DNA of 64,000 nt from Streptomyces beihaiensis (GCF_026274175.1 NZ_JAPHNL010000222.1:54821-118820), one strand, 5' to 3'. Counted from the first letter of the stretch, positions 17,856 through 29,538 are shown. A program made the numbers and translations. Notes: generated by a model not told the origin, from the letters alone.

Positions 17856-19520
17856 ATGAGTGTGGACACCAGAACGCCCCGCACACCCTCGGGGGACCGC
17901 TCGTCGGGATTCGACGACGCACCCGCGCTGAGCATGGTGAAGGTTCCGTGCGACCCGGCGCAGGTCATCGTCGCGCACGCGAGTTTCCGCGTGCGGCTCC
18001 CCGCGGTGCAGCGGACCCAACTCCCGCGTATCACACGGCATGTGAACGCCCTGGGCCCGTCCAGGGCCGACGCGTCGACGACGCGCATCCCCGTCATCAC
18101 CGCCGCCGGTACGCCGGGCGCGCGGCGGCGCCCCGTCGTCATGAGCGGCGGCGACCTCGCCGCCAGCGGGCTGTTGCAGACCGCGCGCCGAGTGGGCGAT
18201 GCCGACGCCGACCAGTCCGCCGGTGCCACGCAGGTCCTGCCGCGTGTCGGCGACGGCGACCTCGGCGACGAACTCGGCCTGTACGCCGACGAGTCACGGG
18301 CCGACGGCGCCCGGACCGAGGGCGCCCGGACCGAGGGTGCCCGGATCCTGCCGCACATGCGGCAGGCCGGCAGCGCCTTCGAGGAGACCAGCGAGCTCGA
18401 CCGCGTCCAGTACGTGGGCGACGCGGACGGCGACGACGGCGACGACGAGGACGGCACGGACGCCGGGCCCCAGACGCCCGCGGCCCGCCGCTACGGCCCG
18501 GTCCGGCACGCCTACTTCCCGGACCGCCGGATGAACCTCGGCGTGGTGCTGCTCCCGCTCCGCGTCTTCCTCGGCTTCATCTCCATCTACGCGGGCATGG
18601 GCAAGCTCTGCGACCCCGTCTACTTCGACGGCGGCGAGCGCGGCTCCATGGTCAAGTGGCTGAACTCGCTCCACCCGTGGCAGCTGGCCGAGCCGCTGCG
18701 CGACTGGGCGTTGCAGCACCCGGTCGGCGCGGGCCTGGCCATCGCGTTCCTCCAGGTCGTCGTCGGCGTGCTGACGGTGCTCGGCCTGTGGCAGCGGCTC
18801 GCCGCGTCGGTCGGGGCGCTGCTGTCGGCGGCGCTGCTCGTCACCGTCAGCTGGAAGACCGTGCCCGCGTACGACGCGCCGGACATCATCTATCTGGCCG
18901 CGTGGTCACCGCTGATCATCGCCGGTGCGCCGGTCTACTCGTTCGACGGCCGGTTCGCGAGCGGCGCCTGGCGGCGGCTCGGCCCGCGCGCCACGCTGTG
19001 GGAACTGCGCCGTTACGTGCTGCGCCGCGGCACGGTCCTGGCGACCCTCGTGATCGGCTGCACCCTGCTGATCGGCTCGCTGCTCGGCGGCGCCGTGCGC
19101 GACGCCGACCGGGTCACCGTGCCAGGTCCCGGCGAGGCGCCGCGCAACGAACTGCCCGGCTCCCCGCTGCCCTCCGAGCCCGGACACCACCACCGGCACG
19201 CCTCCTCGTCCCCGTCGGCCGCGCGGACGCCGACGCAGGGCACCACGGCGAGCCCGTCCGACACGCCGAGCGCCGCGCGCCGGACGGCGGGCGGCAGCAC
19301 CAGCGGCCCCGGTACGACGACGCCGACCACGACGCAGGGCGCCACCACGGGCGCGCCGCAGCAGTCCTCGCCGCAGCGGCCGCCGTCGAGCAGCAGCGCC
19401 GGCCCGACGTCGAGCGGCGGCACGTCGAGCGCCGGGACGTCGACGACGGGCGGGTCCGGCGGTTCGACGAGCGGCGGCGGCGACACGAAGGGCCTCGTGG
19501 GCGGCCTGCTGGGCGGCTGA
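17856..19520 (+). CDS. DoxX-family membrane protein with long disordered termini
   Basis: A 554-residue protein. Residues 1-220 are soluble, acidic and partly repetitive (ADGARTEGARTEGARI; DADGDDGDDEDG). Residues about 225-415 carry four to five TM segments with a DoxX/DoxD-like pattern (RVFLGFISIYAGMGKLCDP; VGAGLAIAFLQVVVGVLTVLGLWQRLAA). Residues 430-554 are a Ser/Thr/Gly/Pro-rich extracellular-type tail ending KGLVGGLLGG. DoxX proteins participate in redox or thiosulfate chemistry in some bacteria; nothing here fixes that role. Start from the ORF-opening ATG; the ribosome site is weak. Confidence 0.85.
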   Translation: MSVDTRTPRTPSGDRSSGFDDAPALSMVKVPCDPAQVIVAHASFRVRLPAVQRTQLPRITRHVNALGPSRADASTTRIPVITAAGTPGARRRPVVMSGGDLAASGLLQTARRVGDADADQSAGATQVLPRVGDGDLGDELGLYADESRADGARTEGARTEGARILPHMRQAGSAFEETSELDRVQYVGDADGDDGDDEDGTDAGPQTPAARRYGPVRHAYFPDRRMNLGVVLLPLRVFLGFISIYAGMGKLCDPVYFDGGERGSMVKWLNSLHPWQLAEPLRDWALQHPVGAGLAIAFLQVVVGVLTVLGLWQRLAASVGALLSAALLVTVSWKTVPAYDAPDIIYLAAWSPLIIAGAPVYSFDGRFASGAWRRLGPRATLWELRRYVLRRGTVLATLVIGCTLLIGSLLGGAVRDADRVTVPGPGEAPRNELPGSPLPSEPGHHHRHASSSPSAARTPTQGTTASPSDTPSAARRTAGGSTSGPGTTTPTTTQGATTGAPQQSSPQRPPSSSSAGPTSSGGTSSAGTSTTGGSGGSTSGGGDTKGLVGGLLGG

Positions 19521-19603
19521 CGGCGCCGTTCGCCGTCTTCTCCGTCTTCTCCCTCTTCGCTGTCGTCTCCGTCGTCTCCGTCTTCGTAGTCCTCTCCACG
19601 TCC

Positions 19604-19650
19604 TACGCCGACGGGCCCCGCACACACCAGGTGCGGGGCCCGTCGGCGTA
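19604..19650. terminator. bidirectional terminator
   Basis: Perfect 20-bp stem (19604-19623 with 19631-19650) and 7-nt loop between the convergent DoxX and nucleotidyltransferase genes. Confidence 0.93.
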
Positions 19651-19679
19651 CGCGGAGCGGGGTGAGTGGTCGGCCGGTC

Positions 19680-20447
19680 TCAACGGCCCGTCGCGGCAAG
19701 CTCCTTCGCGGCCTCCGTGAGGTCCTTGGCGGTGTCGATGGCCCGCCAGTAGGCGCCCTGGGGGAGCGGGAAGCCCGCGAGCCGCTTGGCGCGGGCCAGG
19801 CGCGGGAACGTGGTGCGCTCGTGGTCCCCGACGTCGGGGAGCAGCGAGGCGAACTCGGCGGAGAAGACGTACACGCCCGCGTTGATCAGGTAGGGGGACG
19901 GCGGCGCCTCGACGAAGTCGGTGATGTGGCCGAACGCGTCGGTCTCCACGGCGCCCCACGGGATGCGCGGCCGCGCGAGGGCCAGGGTCGCCGTCGCCTC
20001 GCGCTCGGTGTGGAACTCGGCCATCTCGCGCAGCGAGAACCGGGTCCAGATGTCGCCGTTCGTGGCGTACCAGGGCTGGTCGGGGTGGGGCAGGTGGGCG
20101 GCGGCGAACTTCAGGCCGCCGCCACGGCCCAGCGGCTCCTTCTCCACGACGGTGGTGACGCGCAGCGGCAGTTCGGCCGCCGCCAGCCACTTCTGGAGCA
20201 CCTCGGCGAGGTGGCCGCAGGAGACGACGGCGTCCGTCACGCCCTCCTCGGCGAGCCAGGCCAACTGGTGGCCGATGATCGGCGTGCCGGTGCCGGGGAT
20301 CTCCACCATCGGCTTGGGCCGGTCGTCGGTGTACGGGCGCAGCCGCGAGCCCTGGCCCCCCGCCAGGACGACGGCCTGGACGACGGGGCGGTGCGGTGGG
20401 TGCGGGTAGGCGTGCGGGCCGTGCGCGGCCGGTTCAGCGGTCGTCAT
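19680..20447 (-). CDS. sugar-1-phosphate nucleotidyltransferase
   Basis: A 255-residue enzyme with the nucleotidyltransferase signature AVVLAGGQGSRLRPYTDDRPKPM (residues about 26-47), GHQLAWLAEEGV, and YATNGDIWT for the catalytic Asp. It should make NDP-sugars (mannose- or glucose-1-phosphate class) for cell-surface glycan or glycosylation; the exact sugar is not determinable. The start MTTAEPAAHG at 20447 has no ribosome site; TACAGT at 20460-20455 is 7 nt upstream, pointing to a leaderless message. Confidence 0.9.
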   Translation of the reverse strand: MTTAEPAAHGPHAYPHPPHRPVVQAVVLAGGQGSRLRPYTDDRPKPMVEIPGTGTPIIGHQLAWLAEEGVTDAVVSCGHLAEVLQKWLAAAELPLRVTTVVEKEPLGRGGGLKFAAAHLPHPDQPWYATNGDIWTRFSLREMAEFHTEREATATLALARPRIPWGAVETDAFGHITDFVEAPPSPYLINAGVYVFSAEFASLLPDVGDHERTTFPRLARAKRLAGFPLPQGAYWRAIDTAKDLTEAAKELAATGR

Positions 20448-20511
20448 GACCGGAACTGTACGTGCGCACGGCCCGTGGAGCCGCAACCGGCTTGTCCGAC
20501 GGCGGAAAACC

Positions 20512-20637
20512 AGAAGCCGGAAACCAGGAGTCCGAAACCAGGATTCGGAAACCAGGAGTCCGAAACCGGGAGCCGGGAGCCGGGAGCCGGGAGCCGGGAG
20601 CCGGGAGCGGGAAGCGGGAAGCGGGAAGCGGGATGCA
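20512..20637. repeat. compound tandem repeat (GAAACCAGGAGTCC, GAGCCGG, GCGGGAA)
   Basis: Three adjoining repeat families upstream of the nucleotidyltransferase gene: about four 13-15-nt AAACCAGGAKTCCG units, six 7-nt GAGCCGG units, then four 7-nt GCGGGAA units. Heptamer copies are nearly identical. Confidence 0.9.
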
Positions 20638-20644
20638 GGTTGGC

Positions 20645-21103
20645 TCAGGCGTGGAAGCCCGCCACGCCGGAGGCGAAGGACGTGTCGCAGACGGGCCGGG
20701 CGTACGACTGGGCGCGCACCGGGCCGTAGACACGCACGGCGGCGCGGCCGAGGGCCTTCGCGATGGACCGGCAGTGCTTGGCCAGCGACGGCCTGCGGTC
20801 GACCTCCTCCTGGAGATGAGTGAGGGCGACTCCCGGGTTCTGCTCCTGCAGTTCGGCCAGGAGGCGGTCGCGCAGGACGTCCTGGGGGGCGCGAGGCTTG
20901 GCGCGCGCGGAGACGTCCTGTGAGGAAGCTGTGAGGACGGAGTCCGACGAGCTTCCCGACCAGTTGACTCGGGTGACCGCGAGGGTCCCGGAGAGCACCA
21001 GCATCACCGGCAGGACGAAGGCGAGCGTACGGGCGGCGCGGCGGGCGGGGCCCTGGCCCCGGGCACGGCGCGACTTCTGGGTGTAGGTAGCGGAGTGCGT
21101 CAC
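20645..21103 (-). CDS. hypothetical membrane-anchored exported protein
   Basis: A 152-residue protein. A basic N-terminus (QKSRRARGQGPARRAAR) is followed by one hydrophobic segment (LAFVLPVMLVLSGTLAV, residues about 27-43) and a Ser-rich linker. A 90-residue extracytoplasmic domain holds two Cys (KHCRSIAKAL and PVCDTSF) that could form a disulfide. No recognised family. GTG start with TACTCT 7 nt upstream and no ribosome site. It lies next to msiK across a 220-bp gap. Confidence 0.78.
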   Translation of the reverse strand: MTHSATYTQKSRRARGQGPARRAARTLAFVLPVMLVLSGTLAVTRVNWSGSSSDSVLTASSQDVSARAKPRAPQDVLRDRLLAELQEQNPGVALTHLQEEVDRRPSLAKHCRSIAKALGRAAVRVYGPVRAQSYARPVCDTSFASGVAGFHA

Positions 21104-21244
21104 GCGAGTGAGAGTAGCGCTAGGTGATGATTTGGAGACATTTAGTCACTCGACCGAGCGACTGAAATCGAGGTTTCTTCTTTGTTCGGTTGACGACGGA
21201 CCGGCAAATGTCCGGGTTGCCGGGGTATTTGTCGACAACGTGAC

Positions 21245-21291
21245 CGAACGCGAACGGGGCCCGCACCGAGTGCGGGCCCCGTTCGCGTTCG
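21245..21291. terminator. msiK terminator
   Basis: Perfect 21-bp stem (21245-21265 with 21271-21291) and 5-nt loop CCGAG immediately downstream of msiK on the minus strand. Confidence 0.92.
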
Positions 21292-21326
21292 TCTCGTCGT
21301 GTCTCGTCTCGTGGCGCCTCGTCGGC

Positions 21327-22463
<1,137 letters not shown>

Positions 22464-22555
22464 GGCTGTGAAGCCCCCTTCACCGGCAGGAACGTGCCGG
22501 ACGATCCGAGTAAAGGTGGTGACCCACCGTGGCTGGTGCCGCGGCGGGGAGTAGC

Positions 22556-22571
22556 ACTGGTGTAGTCCACG
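22556..22571. promoter_or_regulatory. candidate dre (DasR site) upstream of msiK
   Basis: ACTGGTGTAGTCCACG matches the dre consensus ACTGGTCTAGACCACT at 12 of 16 positions and keeps the TGGT/CCA arms. Centred ~100 bp upstream of the msiK start. DasR is the GlcNAc-6-phosphate-responsive GntR repressor of Streptomyces; its control of msiK has been reported. Confidence 0.65.
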
Positions 22572-22689
22572 CGAGTGAACTGATCGGACGGTACCCGGGG
22601 GGTGGGCGGTCTGTCAGTACCCGGTGGATATCGAATTCGGCGAAATTTTCGACGGCGGCGGCAGCGGGTGTGGTTAAACTGCTCAGGTC

Positions 22690-22763
22690 GCCTCCTTAGC
22701 TCAGCTGGTCAGAGCGCCGCTCTTGTAAAGCGAAGGTCGTCGGTTCGAATCCGACAGGGGGCT
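22690..22763 (+). tRNA. tRNA-Thr (UGU)
   Basis: A 74-nt cloverleaf. Acceptor GCCTCCT pairs with AGGGGGC, the D arm is GCTC/GAGC, and the anticodon TGT is at 22724-22726 in loop CTTGTAA. The T arm contains GGTTCGAATCC and the discriminator base is T; CCA is not encoded. One oddity: the top of the anticodon stem is a C-A mismatch (22717 with 22733). Confidence 0.96.
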
Positions 22764-22779
22764 CTCGGGTGGAACAGCG

Positions 22780-22815
22780 CGAACGCCCCGGCCGGTGATC
22801 GGTCCGGGGCGTTCG
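22780..22815. terminator. terminator after tRNA-Thr
   Basis: 12-bp stem CGAACGCCCCGG / CCGGGGCGTTCG (22780-22791 with 22804-22815) with a self-complementary loop, shared with the convergent FAD oxidoreductase gene. Confidence 0.8.
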
Positions 22816-22863
22816 GCGTGAAGAGCGCCGGTGCCGACCGGCCTGCCCGCGCCGCCACCCGTC

Positions 22864-24405
<1,542 letters not shown>

Positions 24406-24558
24406 GGCCGGGGACGTTACTGGGCCGGAGTGTCGGATGGGGAGATGTGCGGGGCGTTCGTCCCTGGGGTTCGGGTCCTTCGGCGCCCTTGCGGGCCGGT
24501 CCGGCCGCCTAACTTGGCATGGTCTGGCCCGGTCCGGCTATTTCGGGAGGTTCATCTC

Positions 24559-25317
24559 ATGAGGATCGCGACACCGGCACGTGCCGTGGGCGCCGTCGCG
24601 GCCGTCGTGGCGCTCGGGATCGGCGTGAGCGCCTGCTCGTCAGGTTCCGCGGGTTCCGCGGGTTCCTCGGGCGCGTCGGACTCCTCCGCCGCTTCGGCCG
24701 GTACGGTCGCCACCGAGGCACGGCCCGCCGCCGACGTGGACACGCTCAAGAAGCTGCCCGCGCGCGTGGACGGAGGCGTGATCACCGTCGGCGATCCGAA
24801 GGCGCCGCACACGGTGAAGGTGTACGAGGACGCGCGCTGCCCCTTCTGCAAGAAGTTCGAGGAGGGCGGGGCGCGGGCGCTGGCCGCCCCGGCCGCCAAG
24901 GGCGAGGTGAAGATCGAGTACACGATCGCCTCGTTCCTCGACAACAACCTCGGCGGCTCGGGCTCGGTGAAGGCCGCGAACGCGCTGCGCGCCTCCGTGG
25001 AGGCGGGCAGGTTCGCCGAGTACCACGCCGCCGTCTACGCCAACCAGCCCGACGACGAGACCGACGACGTGTACACGGACGCGTTCCTGCTGAAGATCGC
25101 GGACACCGTGGACGGGCTGCGGGGCGCCACGTTCGACAGGGCCGTGAAGGACACCTCGTACAAGAAGTGGGTCGACACGGCGATGGAGTCGTTCCGCGAC
25201 GACGGCGTGCAGGCCACGCCGACCGTCCGCGTCGACGGCGAGAAGCCGGGCGGCGAGGGCGACATGTACGGCGAGGCGTCGTTCGCGAAGGTGCTCGCGG
25301 CGGCGGGGATCTCCTAG
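24559..25317 (+). CDS. DsbA/thioredoxin-fold lipoprotein
   Basis: A 252-residue exported lipoprotein. Signal peptide MRIATPARAVGAVAAVVALG, lipobox VSACSS, then a Ser/Gly/Ala linker. The DsbA-like domain begins VITVGDPKAPHTVKVYEDARCPFCKKFE with the CPFC active site, and continues with the helical insertion and the cis-Pro loop QATPTVRVDG. It likely acts in extracytoplasmic thiol-disulfide exchange. Strong ribosome site GGGAGGTTCATCTC before the ATG fixes the start. Divergent from the FAD oxidase gene. Confidence 0.92.
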   Translation: MRIATPARAVGAVAAVVALGIGVSACSSGSAGSAGSSGASDSSAASAGTVATEARPAADVDTLKKLPARVDGGVITVGDPKAPHTVKVYEDARCPFCKKFEEGGARALAAPAAKGEVKIEYTIASFLDNNLGGSGSVKAANALRASVEAGRFAEYHAAVYANQPDDETDDVYTDAFLLKIADTVDGLRGATFDRAVKDTSYKKWVDTAMESFRDDGVQATPTVRVDGEKPGGEGDMYGEASFAKVLAAAGIS

Positions 25318-25332
25318 GGGCTGTCCGGGGGA

Positions 25333-28311
25333 TCAGGTCGTGATCGCCTCCAGTACCGGGGTGTTGCCGCCGGCCGCGCGGCCATGGAGGATGGTCGCCA
25401 GGCCGGCCTTGTTCAGTGGCTCCCAGATGGCGAGCGCGACGGTTCCGTCGCCCCCGGCGGACGGCATCGCGGCGGCGACGGCGCTGGTGACGTCGAGCCC
25501 GACCCAGTCGTACGCGGTGGAGACCATGCCGGTGCCGAGGGCCGCGCCCAGGGCCGGCCGCGTGTTCCATGTGACACCGGTCTCCGACCAGCCGTCGGAG
25601 GTGAGGGCGAACGCCTGCACGGTGGTCTGGTCGCCGCCGGAGTCCTCGACGTTGCCGTACGCCCACAGGATCGCTCGGGAGACGGTTCCGGTCAGGCCGG
25701 AGACGTCGAACTTCAGCAGGGACTGCCGGTCGTAGCCGCTGCCGCTGGAGTTGACGTTCTTGACGACCAGGGTGGCCAGGTCGCCGTAGTTGTCCGTCGC
25801 GTACGAGCCGTCGCGCACGTAGGCGGCGGCGGTCGCGGGGAGTAGGCTCGCGGTGCGGGAGACGGCCGATCCTGACGTGGTGAGGGTGGCCGTCCGGCTG
25901 GCGCCCCGTGTGCCGCCCACCTCCGCGAGCAGCCTGACGGCGCCCGAGGTGGACAGCACGGTGACTCCCGAGGTGTCGGTCACCGCGGCGTAGCCGGAGC
26001 GCGCGACGGTGACCTCGACGGTGGACGAGGCGCGCGAGGGGTCGGCGACGGCGACCGTCATCGTGCCGCCGCTCTCCTTCACCAGTACCGAGCAGGGCGC
26101 GGAGACGGTGATGGGCCCGGCGGTCCCCGCGGCGAAGAAGTTGGCCATGGTCAGGCCGGCCGAGGAGTCGGTGACGGCCTGGACGGTGGCGGTGTTGGAC
26201 AGCACGGTGGCGGTGGGGGAGGCGGCGCGCGCGGCGGCCTGGGCGGGGGTCGCGCCCGGCATCAGAAGGTAGCTGTAGTCGGCGTCGGCCGGGTCGGTTC
26301 CGTGGTCGAACCACATGGTGACGTAGTTGCGGGTGTAGGGGGTGGTCGAGCTGTTGGTGTTGATGTCCGACCAGGCGGCGGTACGGGCCTCCCGTTTGAC
26401 GTCGACCGTCGCCCCGCCCGGGAAGACCCAGGCGCCCATCCCGTTGATCGCCATGTACCCGCACCCGGTGAAGGTGTGGCTCCAGCCGAGGGTGCTGGGC
26501 TGGACGGTGCCGTCGACGGTGAAGTCCTGATGGTTGTTGGCGCCCAGATTGCGGTTGTCGACGGTGGTCTGCACGGTGGTCCCGTCGGAGCTGGTGATGC
26601 CGGCGCCGAGGCACATGATGGAGTCGTCCAGGCAGAACCAGGACTTCTTGCCCGCCAGCGTGGAGTTCAGGCCGCGCACGTCCTGGCCGACTGCGGAGTA
26701 CGTGCCGTCGGTCGCGCCGCCCGCCCAGGTGGCGTCCGGGTGCGAGCCTCCCCAGGCGCCGCCGGCGGCGTCGGCGAGGGCGAGGGTGGAGACGGTGGTG
26801 CCGGGCAGGCGGTAGGGGTCGACGGTCGGCCAGAAGTGGTCGGAGTACTGGCCGTTGCCGTAGGTGTCGCCGTACCAGTAGAGCATGCCGCTGTTCTGGT
26901 GCCAGCCCTTGAGGTTCTCGCCGTTGCCGTGCTCGTAGAACGTGGTCCGTGACGAGCACATGCTGATCTGCGCGGCCCAGCCGGGGCGGCGGTGCACGGC
27001 CCGGTCCATGCCGAAGACCTGGCTGCCCACGGGCTCGGGCGCGGCGGAGACCGTCGAGTCGTCGAGTACCGCCTGTGCGCGGGCCAGTTCCGGTATGCCC
27101 AGGGACACGTCGTCCAGGTACGACAGGTAGTAGTCGCGCTGGATCCAGCCCTTGACCATCGACTTCCAGGTGCCGGCCTGGGCCGACGACGGCGCGCCGC
27201 TCTCCGCGAGCCGCAGGACGGCGGCGACGAGCCCGTGGCCGCGGGTCTGGTCGCTCTCCAGGTAGGCGTTCGTGGTGCGCCAGTAGCCCCGGCTGATGCC
27301 TCGGCCGGAGACACCGTCCATCACCAGGCCGTTGTACAGGAACGGCGCGTACGAGTCGGTGACGGCGCTGAACAGGTTCTGCACGGCGGGGTCGGTGATC
27401 GCCCAGGTGGTCCCGGCGAGCAGGGTGAGCAGCTTGCTGAGCCCGTCGATCAGCACCACGCCGTATCCGCCCGTGTAGGGGACGTAGGTGTGCTGGACGA
27501 AACTGCCGTCGGCGTACAGGCCGTCGCCGGTGATGACGTACGGGAAGACCGGCGAGAGCGCGGTCCTGGCGGTGGCGATCTTGGCCGAGTCCTTGCCGAT
27601 CACACCGCGCAGGGCGAGTACACGGCACAGGTCGACGCGGTTGGCGCCGGTGCTGGTGCCGTCGTACGAGGAGACGGCCGAGTCGGGGACATAGGTGTCG
27701 ATCGCCGCGGTGCAGGTGCCGATCTGGCTGGAGGTGAGCTGTGAGTACACCAGCGTGCACAGGTCGAGGAGGGCCTCGGGGGAGCCGATCTGCCAGTCCC
27801 ACCAGTTGTCGTAGGTGGTGCCCGCGGGCCGGTAGGCGTTGGCGGACATCCAGTCGAGGCCGGTGACGATGTCGGAGCGGAGGGTGGAGTCGCCGGTGAG
27901 GCCGGTGCCGGGCTGGACGTAGGCGAGCGCCATCGTCCTCAGCCGCGTGTAGCTGGCGGTCATGTGGGCCGAGACGCTGCCGATGGGCAGATCGGACCAG
28001 AGCGAGGAGGTGCCGCTCGCCGACATCGAGTTCTGGTAAGTGCTCGCCTCGGAGCCCAGGGTGGCGAGCGCGGTCGAGAACGGCGCCGACGCGGCGTCGA
28101 ACCCGGAACCGGTGAGCAGTCGCAGCCAGGTGGCGCGCATGCCGTCATAGGTGTCCGCCGCCCAGGCTTCGGCGGACGGCAGCAACCAGGGTGCGGCGGC
28201 GGCCAACGCGGTTCCGGAGGCGCCCAGTTGCAGCAGGCGGCGTCTGCTCAACGGGCGGGGCGAGGGGCTGTGCTCCTGGCCGTGCCCTCTGTGGTGTCCA
28301 GCGGCGTTCAT
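25333..28311 (-). CDS. secreted polysaccharide lyase family 8 enzyme with C-terminal CBM96-like domain
   Basis: A 992-residue exported enzyme. Twin-arginine signal (LSRRRLLQLGASGTALAAA). The alpha/alpha-toroid N-terminal domain has NWWDWQIGSPEALLD. The central PL8 catalytic segment is NGENLKGWHQNSGMLYWYGDTYGNGQYSDHFWP. Antiparallel beta domains follow, and the last ~165 residues (AAYVRDGSYATDNYGDLATLVVKN to the end) form a DNRLRE/CBM96-type module. PL8 cleaves hyaluronan, chondroitin or xanthan by beta-elimination; the substrate is not fixed here. AAGGAGG 5 nt before the ATG at 28311 decides the start. A LacI-type operator lies upstream. Confidence 0.93.
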   Translation of the reverse strand: MNAAGHHRGHGQEHSPSPRPLSRRRLLQLGASGTALAAAAPWLLPSAEAWAADTYDGMRATWLRLLTGSGFDAASAPFSTALATLGSEASTYQNSMSASGTSSLWSDLPIGSVSAHMTASYTRLRTMALAYVQPGTGLTGDSTLRSDIVTGLDWMSANAYRPAGTTYDNWWDWQIGSPEALLDLCTLVYSQLTSSQIGTCTAAIDTYVPDSAVSSYDGTSTGANRVDLCRVLALRGVIGKDSAKIATARTALSPVFPYVITGDGLYADGSFVQHTYVPYTGGYGVVLIDGLSKLLTLLAGTTWAITDPAVQNLFSAVTDSYAPFLYNGLVMDGVSGRGISRGYWRTTNAYLESDQTRGHGLVAAVLRLAESGAPSSAQAGTWKSMVKGWIQRDYYLSYLDDVSLGIPELARAQAVLDDSTVSAAPEPVGSQVFGMDRAVHRRPGWAAQISMCSSRTTFYEHGNGENLKGWHQNSGMLYWYGDTYGNGQYSDHFWPTVDPYRLPGTTVSTLALADAAGGAWGGSHPDATWAGGATDGTYSAVGQDVRGLNSTLAGKKSWFCLDDSIMCLGAGITSSDGTTVQTTVDNRNLGANNHQDFTVDGTVQPSTLGWSHTFTGCGYMAINGMGAWVFPGGATVDVKREARTAAWSDINTNSSTTPYTRNYVTMWFDHGTDPADADYSYLLMPGATPAQAAARAASPTATVLSNTATVQAVTDSSAGLTMANFFAAGTAGPITVSAPCSVLVKESGGTMTVAVADPSRASSTVEVTVARSGYAAVTDTSGVTVLSTSGAVRLLAEVGGTRGASRTATLTTSGSAVSRTASLLPATAAAYVRDGSYATDNYGDLATLVVKNVNSSGSGYDRQSLLKFDVSGLTGTVSRAILWAYGNVEDSGGDQTTVQAFALTSDGWSETGVTWNTRPALGAALGTGMVSTAYDWVGLDVTSAVAAAMPSAGGDGTVALAIWEPLNKAGLATILHGRAAGGNTPVLEAITT

Positions 28312-28379
28312 ATGGCCTCCTTGCCATAGACGTCCGAATGGATGATCCGAATGGATGAAAAGAGGAGAGGTGGCCGGAG

Positions 28380-28393
28380 GGTAAGCGCTTACC
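28380..28393. promoter_or_regulatory. LacI-type operator GGTAAGCGCTTACC
   Basis: Perfect 14-bp palindrome with the central CG typical of LacI/GalR-family operators, centred 75 bp upstream of the PL8 start. No LacI gene is adjacent, so the regulator would act in trans. Confidence 0.7.
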
Positions 28394-28487
28394 ATATGGG
28401 GCGTCAATTGCCCGGTCGAGGCGCGTGGGCCGCGCGGGGCCGACGCGGGGCCGACGGTGCCGAGGTCGTCATGGCCGTTGAGCACGT

Positions 28488-28585
28488 ACGGACCTGCGTC
28501 CGAACCTGTGCCCGGACCTGTGTCAGACCTGTGCCCGGACCTGCGTCAGACCTGTGCCCGGACCTGCCTCAGACCTGTGCCCAAA
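28488..28585. repeat. 23-bp tandem repeat (TCAGACCTGTGCCCGGACCTG)
   Basis: Two to three near-identical units containing TCAGACCTGTGCCCGGACC, plus flanking degenerate copies, lie just downstream of the glutaminase stop. Confidence 0.88.
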
Positions 28586-28608
28586 TCTGGGTCCGGCCCC
28601 GCGTCGGC

Positions 28609-29538
28609 CTAGAAGACCGACCATCCCGTGAGCGTGGTCAGCGCGTCGAGCGCGGCCACGCCCAGGACGGAGTTGCCCGCGGTGTCGAGCCCCGGGCTCC
28701 ACACGCACACCGTGCCGCGCCCCGGCAGCACCGCGAGGACGCCGCCGCCCACGCCGCTCTTGCCGGGCAGCCCGACGCGGTAGGCGAAGTCGCCCGCCGC
28801 GTCGTACGTGCCGCAGGTCAGCAGCACGGCGTTGATCCGCTTGGCCTCGCTGCGGGTGAGCAGGCGGGAGCCGTCGGCGCGGGTGCCGTGCCGGGCCAGG
28901 AAGAGGCCCGCCAGGGCGAGGTCGCGGCAGCCGGCGGCGATGGCGCAGTGGGCGTAGTAGTGGGCGAGGACGTCGTCGACGGGGTTGCGCAGGTTGCCGT
29001 AACCGGCGATGAAGTGGGCGAGCGCCGCGTTGCGGTGGCCGTGGTCGGCCTCGGAGGCGGCCACGGCGGCGTCGGTCGCCACGTCCGGGTTTCCGGACTC
29101 GGCGCGCAGGAAGTCCCGTACGGCGCCCGCCGCGTCGCCGGTCAGTTCGAGGAGCCGGTCGGTGACGACTACGGCGCCCGCGTTGATGAACGGGTTGCGC
29201 GGGATGCCGTGCTCGGACTCCAGCTGCACCAGCGAGTTGAACGGGTTGCCGGACGGCTCCCGGCCCACCCCGCGCCACAGCTCGTCCCCGCCCTCGGCGA
29301 GGGCGAGCGCGAGGGTGAAGAGCTTCGAGACGGACTGGATGGAGAACGGCCGCTCCCAGTCGCCGACCCCGAACACCTGCCCGTCCACGGTCGCCAGCGC
29401 CATGCCGAAGGCGTCCGGGTCGGCCGCGGCGAGCGCGGGGATGTAGTCGGCGGCCCGCCCCCGGGCGGGCGCCCGGCGGGCGCTGTCCCGCACGTCGTAC
29501 AGAAGCCCTTGGTAATCCACCGGATCATTGAATCCCAC
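28609..29538 (-). CDS. glsA: glutaminase
   Basis: Hydrolyses L-glutamine to glutamate and ammonia in the cytosol. 309 residues, the usual length of the serine-dependent glutaminase family. The catalytic S-x-x-K dyad is Ser69-Val-Ser-Lys72 (PFSIQSVSKLF). Conserved NPFINAGAVV, a central Tyr-rich helix (AHYYAHCAI) and GVGGGVLAVLPGRG are all present. The GTG start overlaps the stop of the rhomboid-like gene by 14 nt, so the two are probably co-transcribed from 30226. Confidence 0.95.
   Translation of the reverse strand: MGFNDPVDYQGLLYDVRDSARRAPARGRAADYIPALAAADPDAFGMALATVDGQVFGVGDWERPFSIQSVSKLFTLALALAEGGDELWRGVGREPSGNPFNSLVQLESEHGIPRNPFINAGAVVVTDRLLELTGDAAGAVRDFLRAESGNPDVATDAAVAASEADHGHRNAALAHFIAGYGNLRNPVDDVLAHYYAHCAIAAGCRDLALAGLFLARHGTRADGSRLLTRSEAKRINAVLLTCGTYDAAGDFAYRVGLPGKSGVGGGVLAVLPGRGTVCVWSPGLDTAGNSVLGVAALDALTTLTGWSVF

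Larger units (their letters stand above)
28312..28608. other. PL8 upstream regulatory and repeat region
   Basis: About 300 nt between the PL8 start and the glutaminase stop. It holds a repeated ATCCATTCGGA motif (minus strand, 28333-28359), a palindromic operator (28380-28393) and a minisatellite (28488-28585). No gene seen. Confidence 0.7.

Noticed and set aside
22690-22820. Integration site at the tRNA-Thr gene
   Set aside because: No direct repeat of the tRNA 3' end was noticed downstream and no integrase lies nearby.
24782-27802. 1006-codon minus-strand frame rich in Arg/Pro
   Set aside because: Shadow of the PL8 gene and antisense of the DsbA-like gene; composition typical of a wrong frame.
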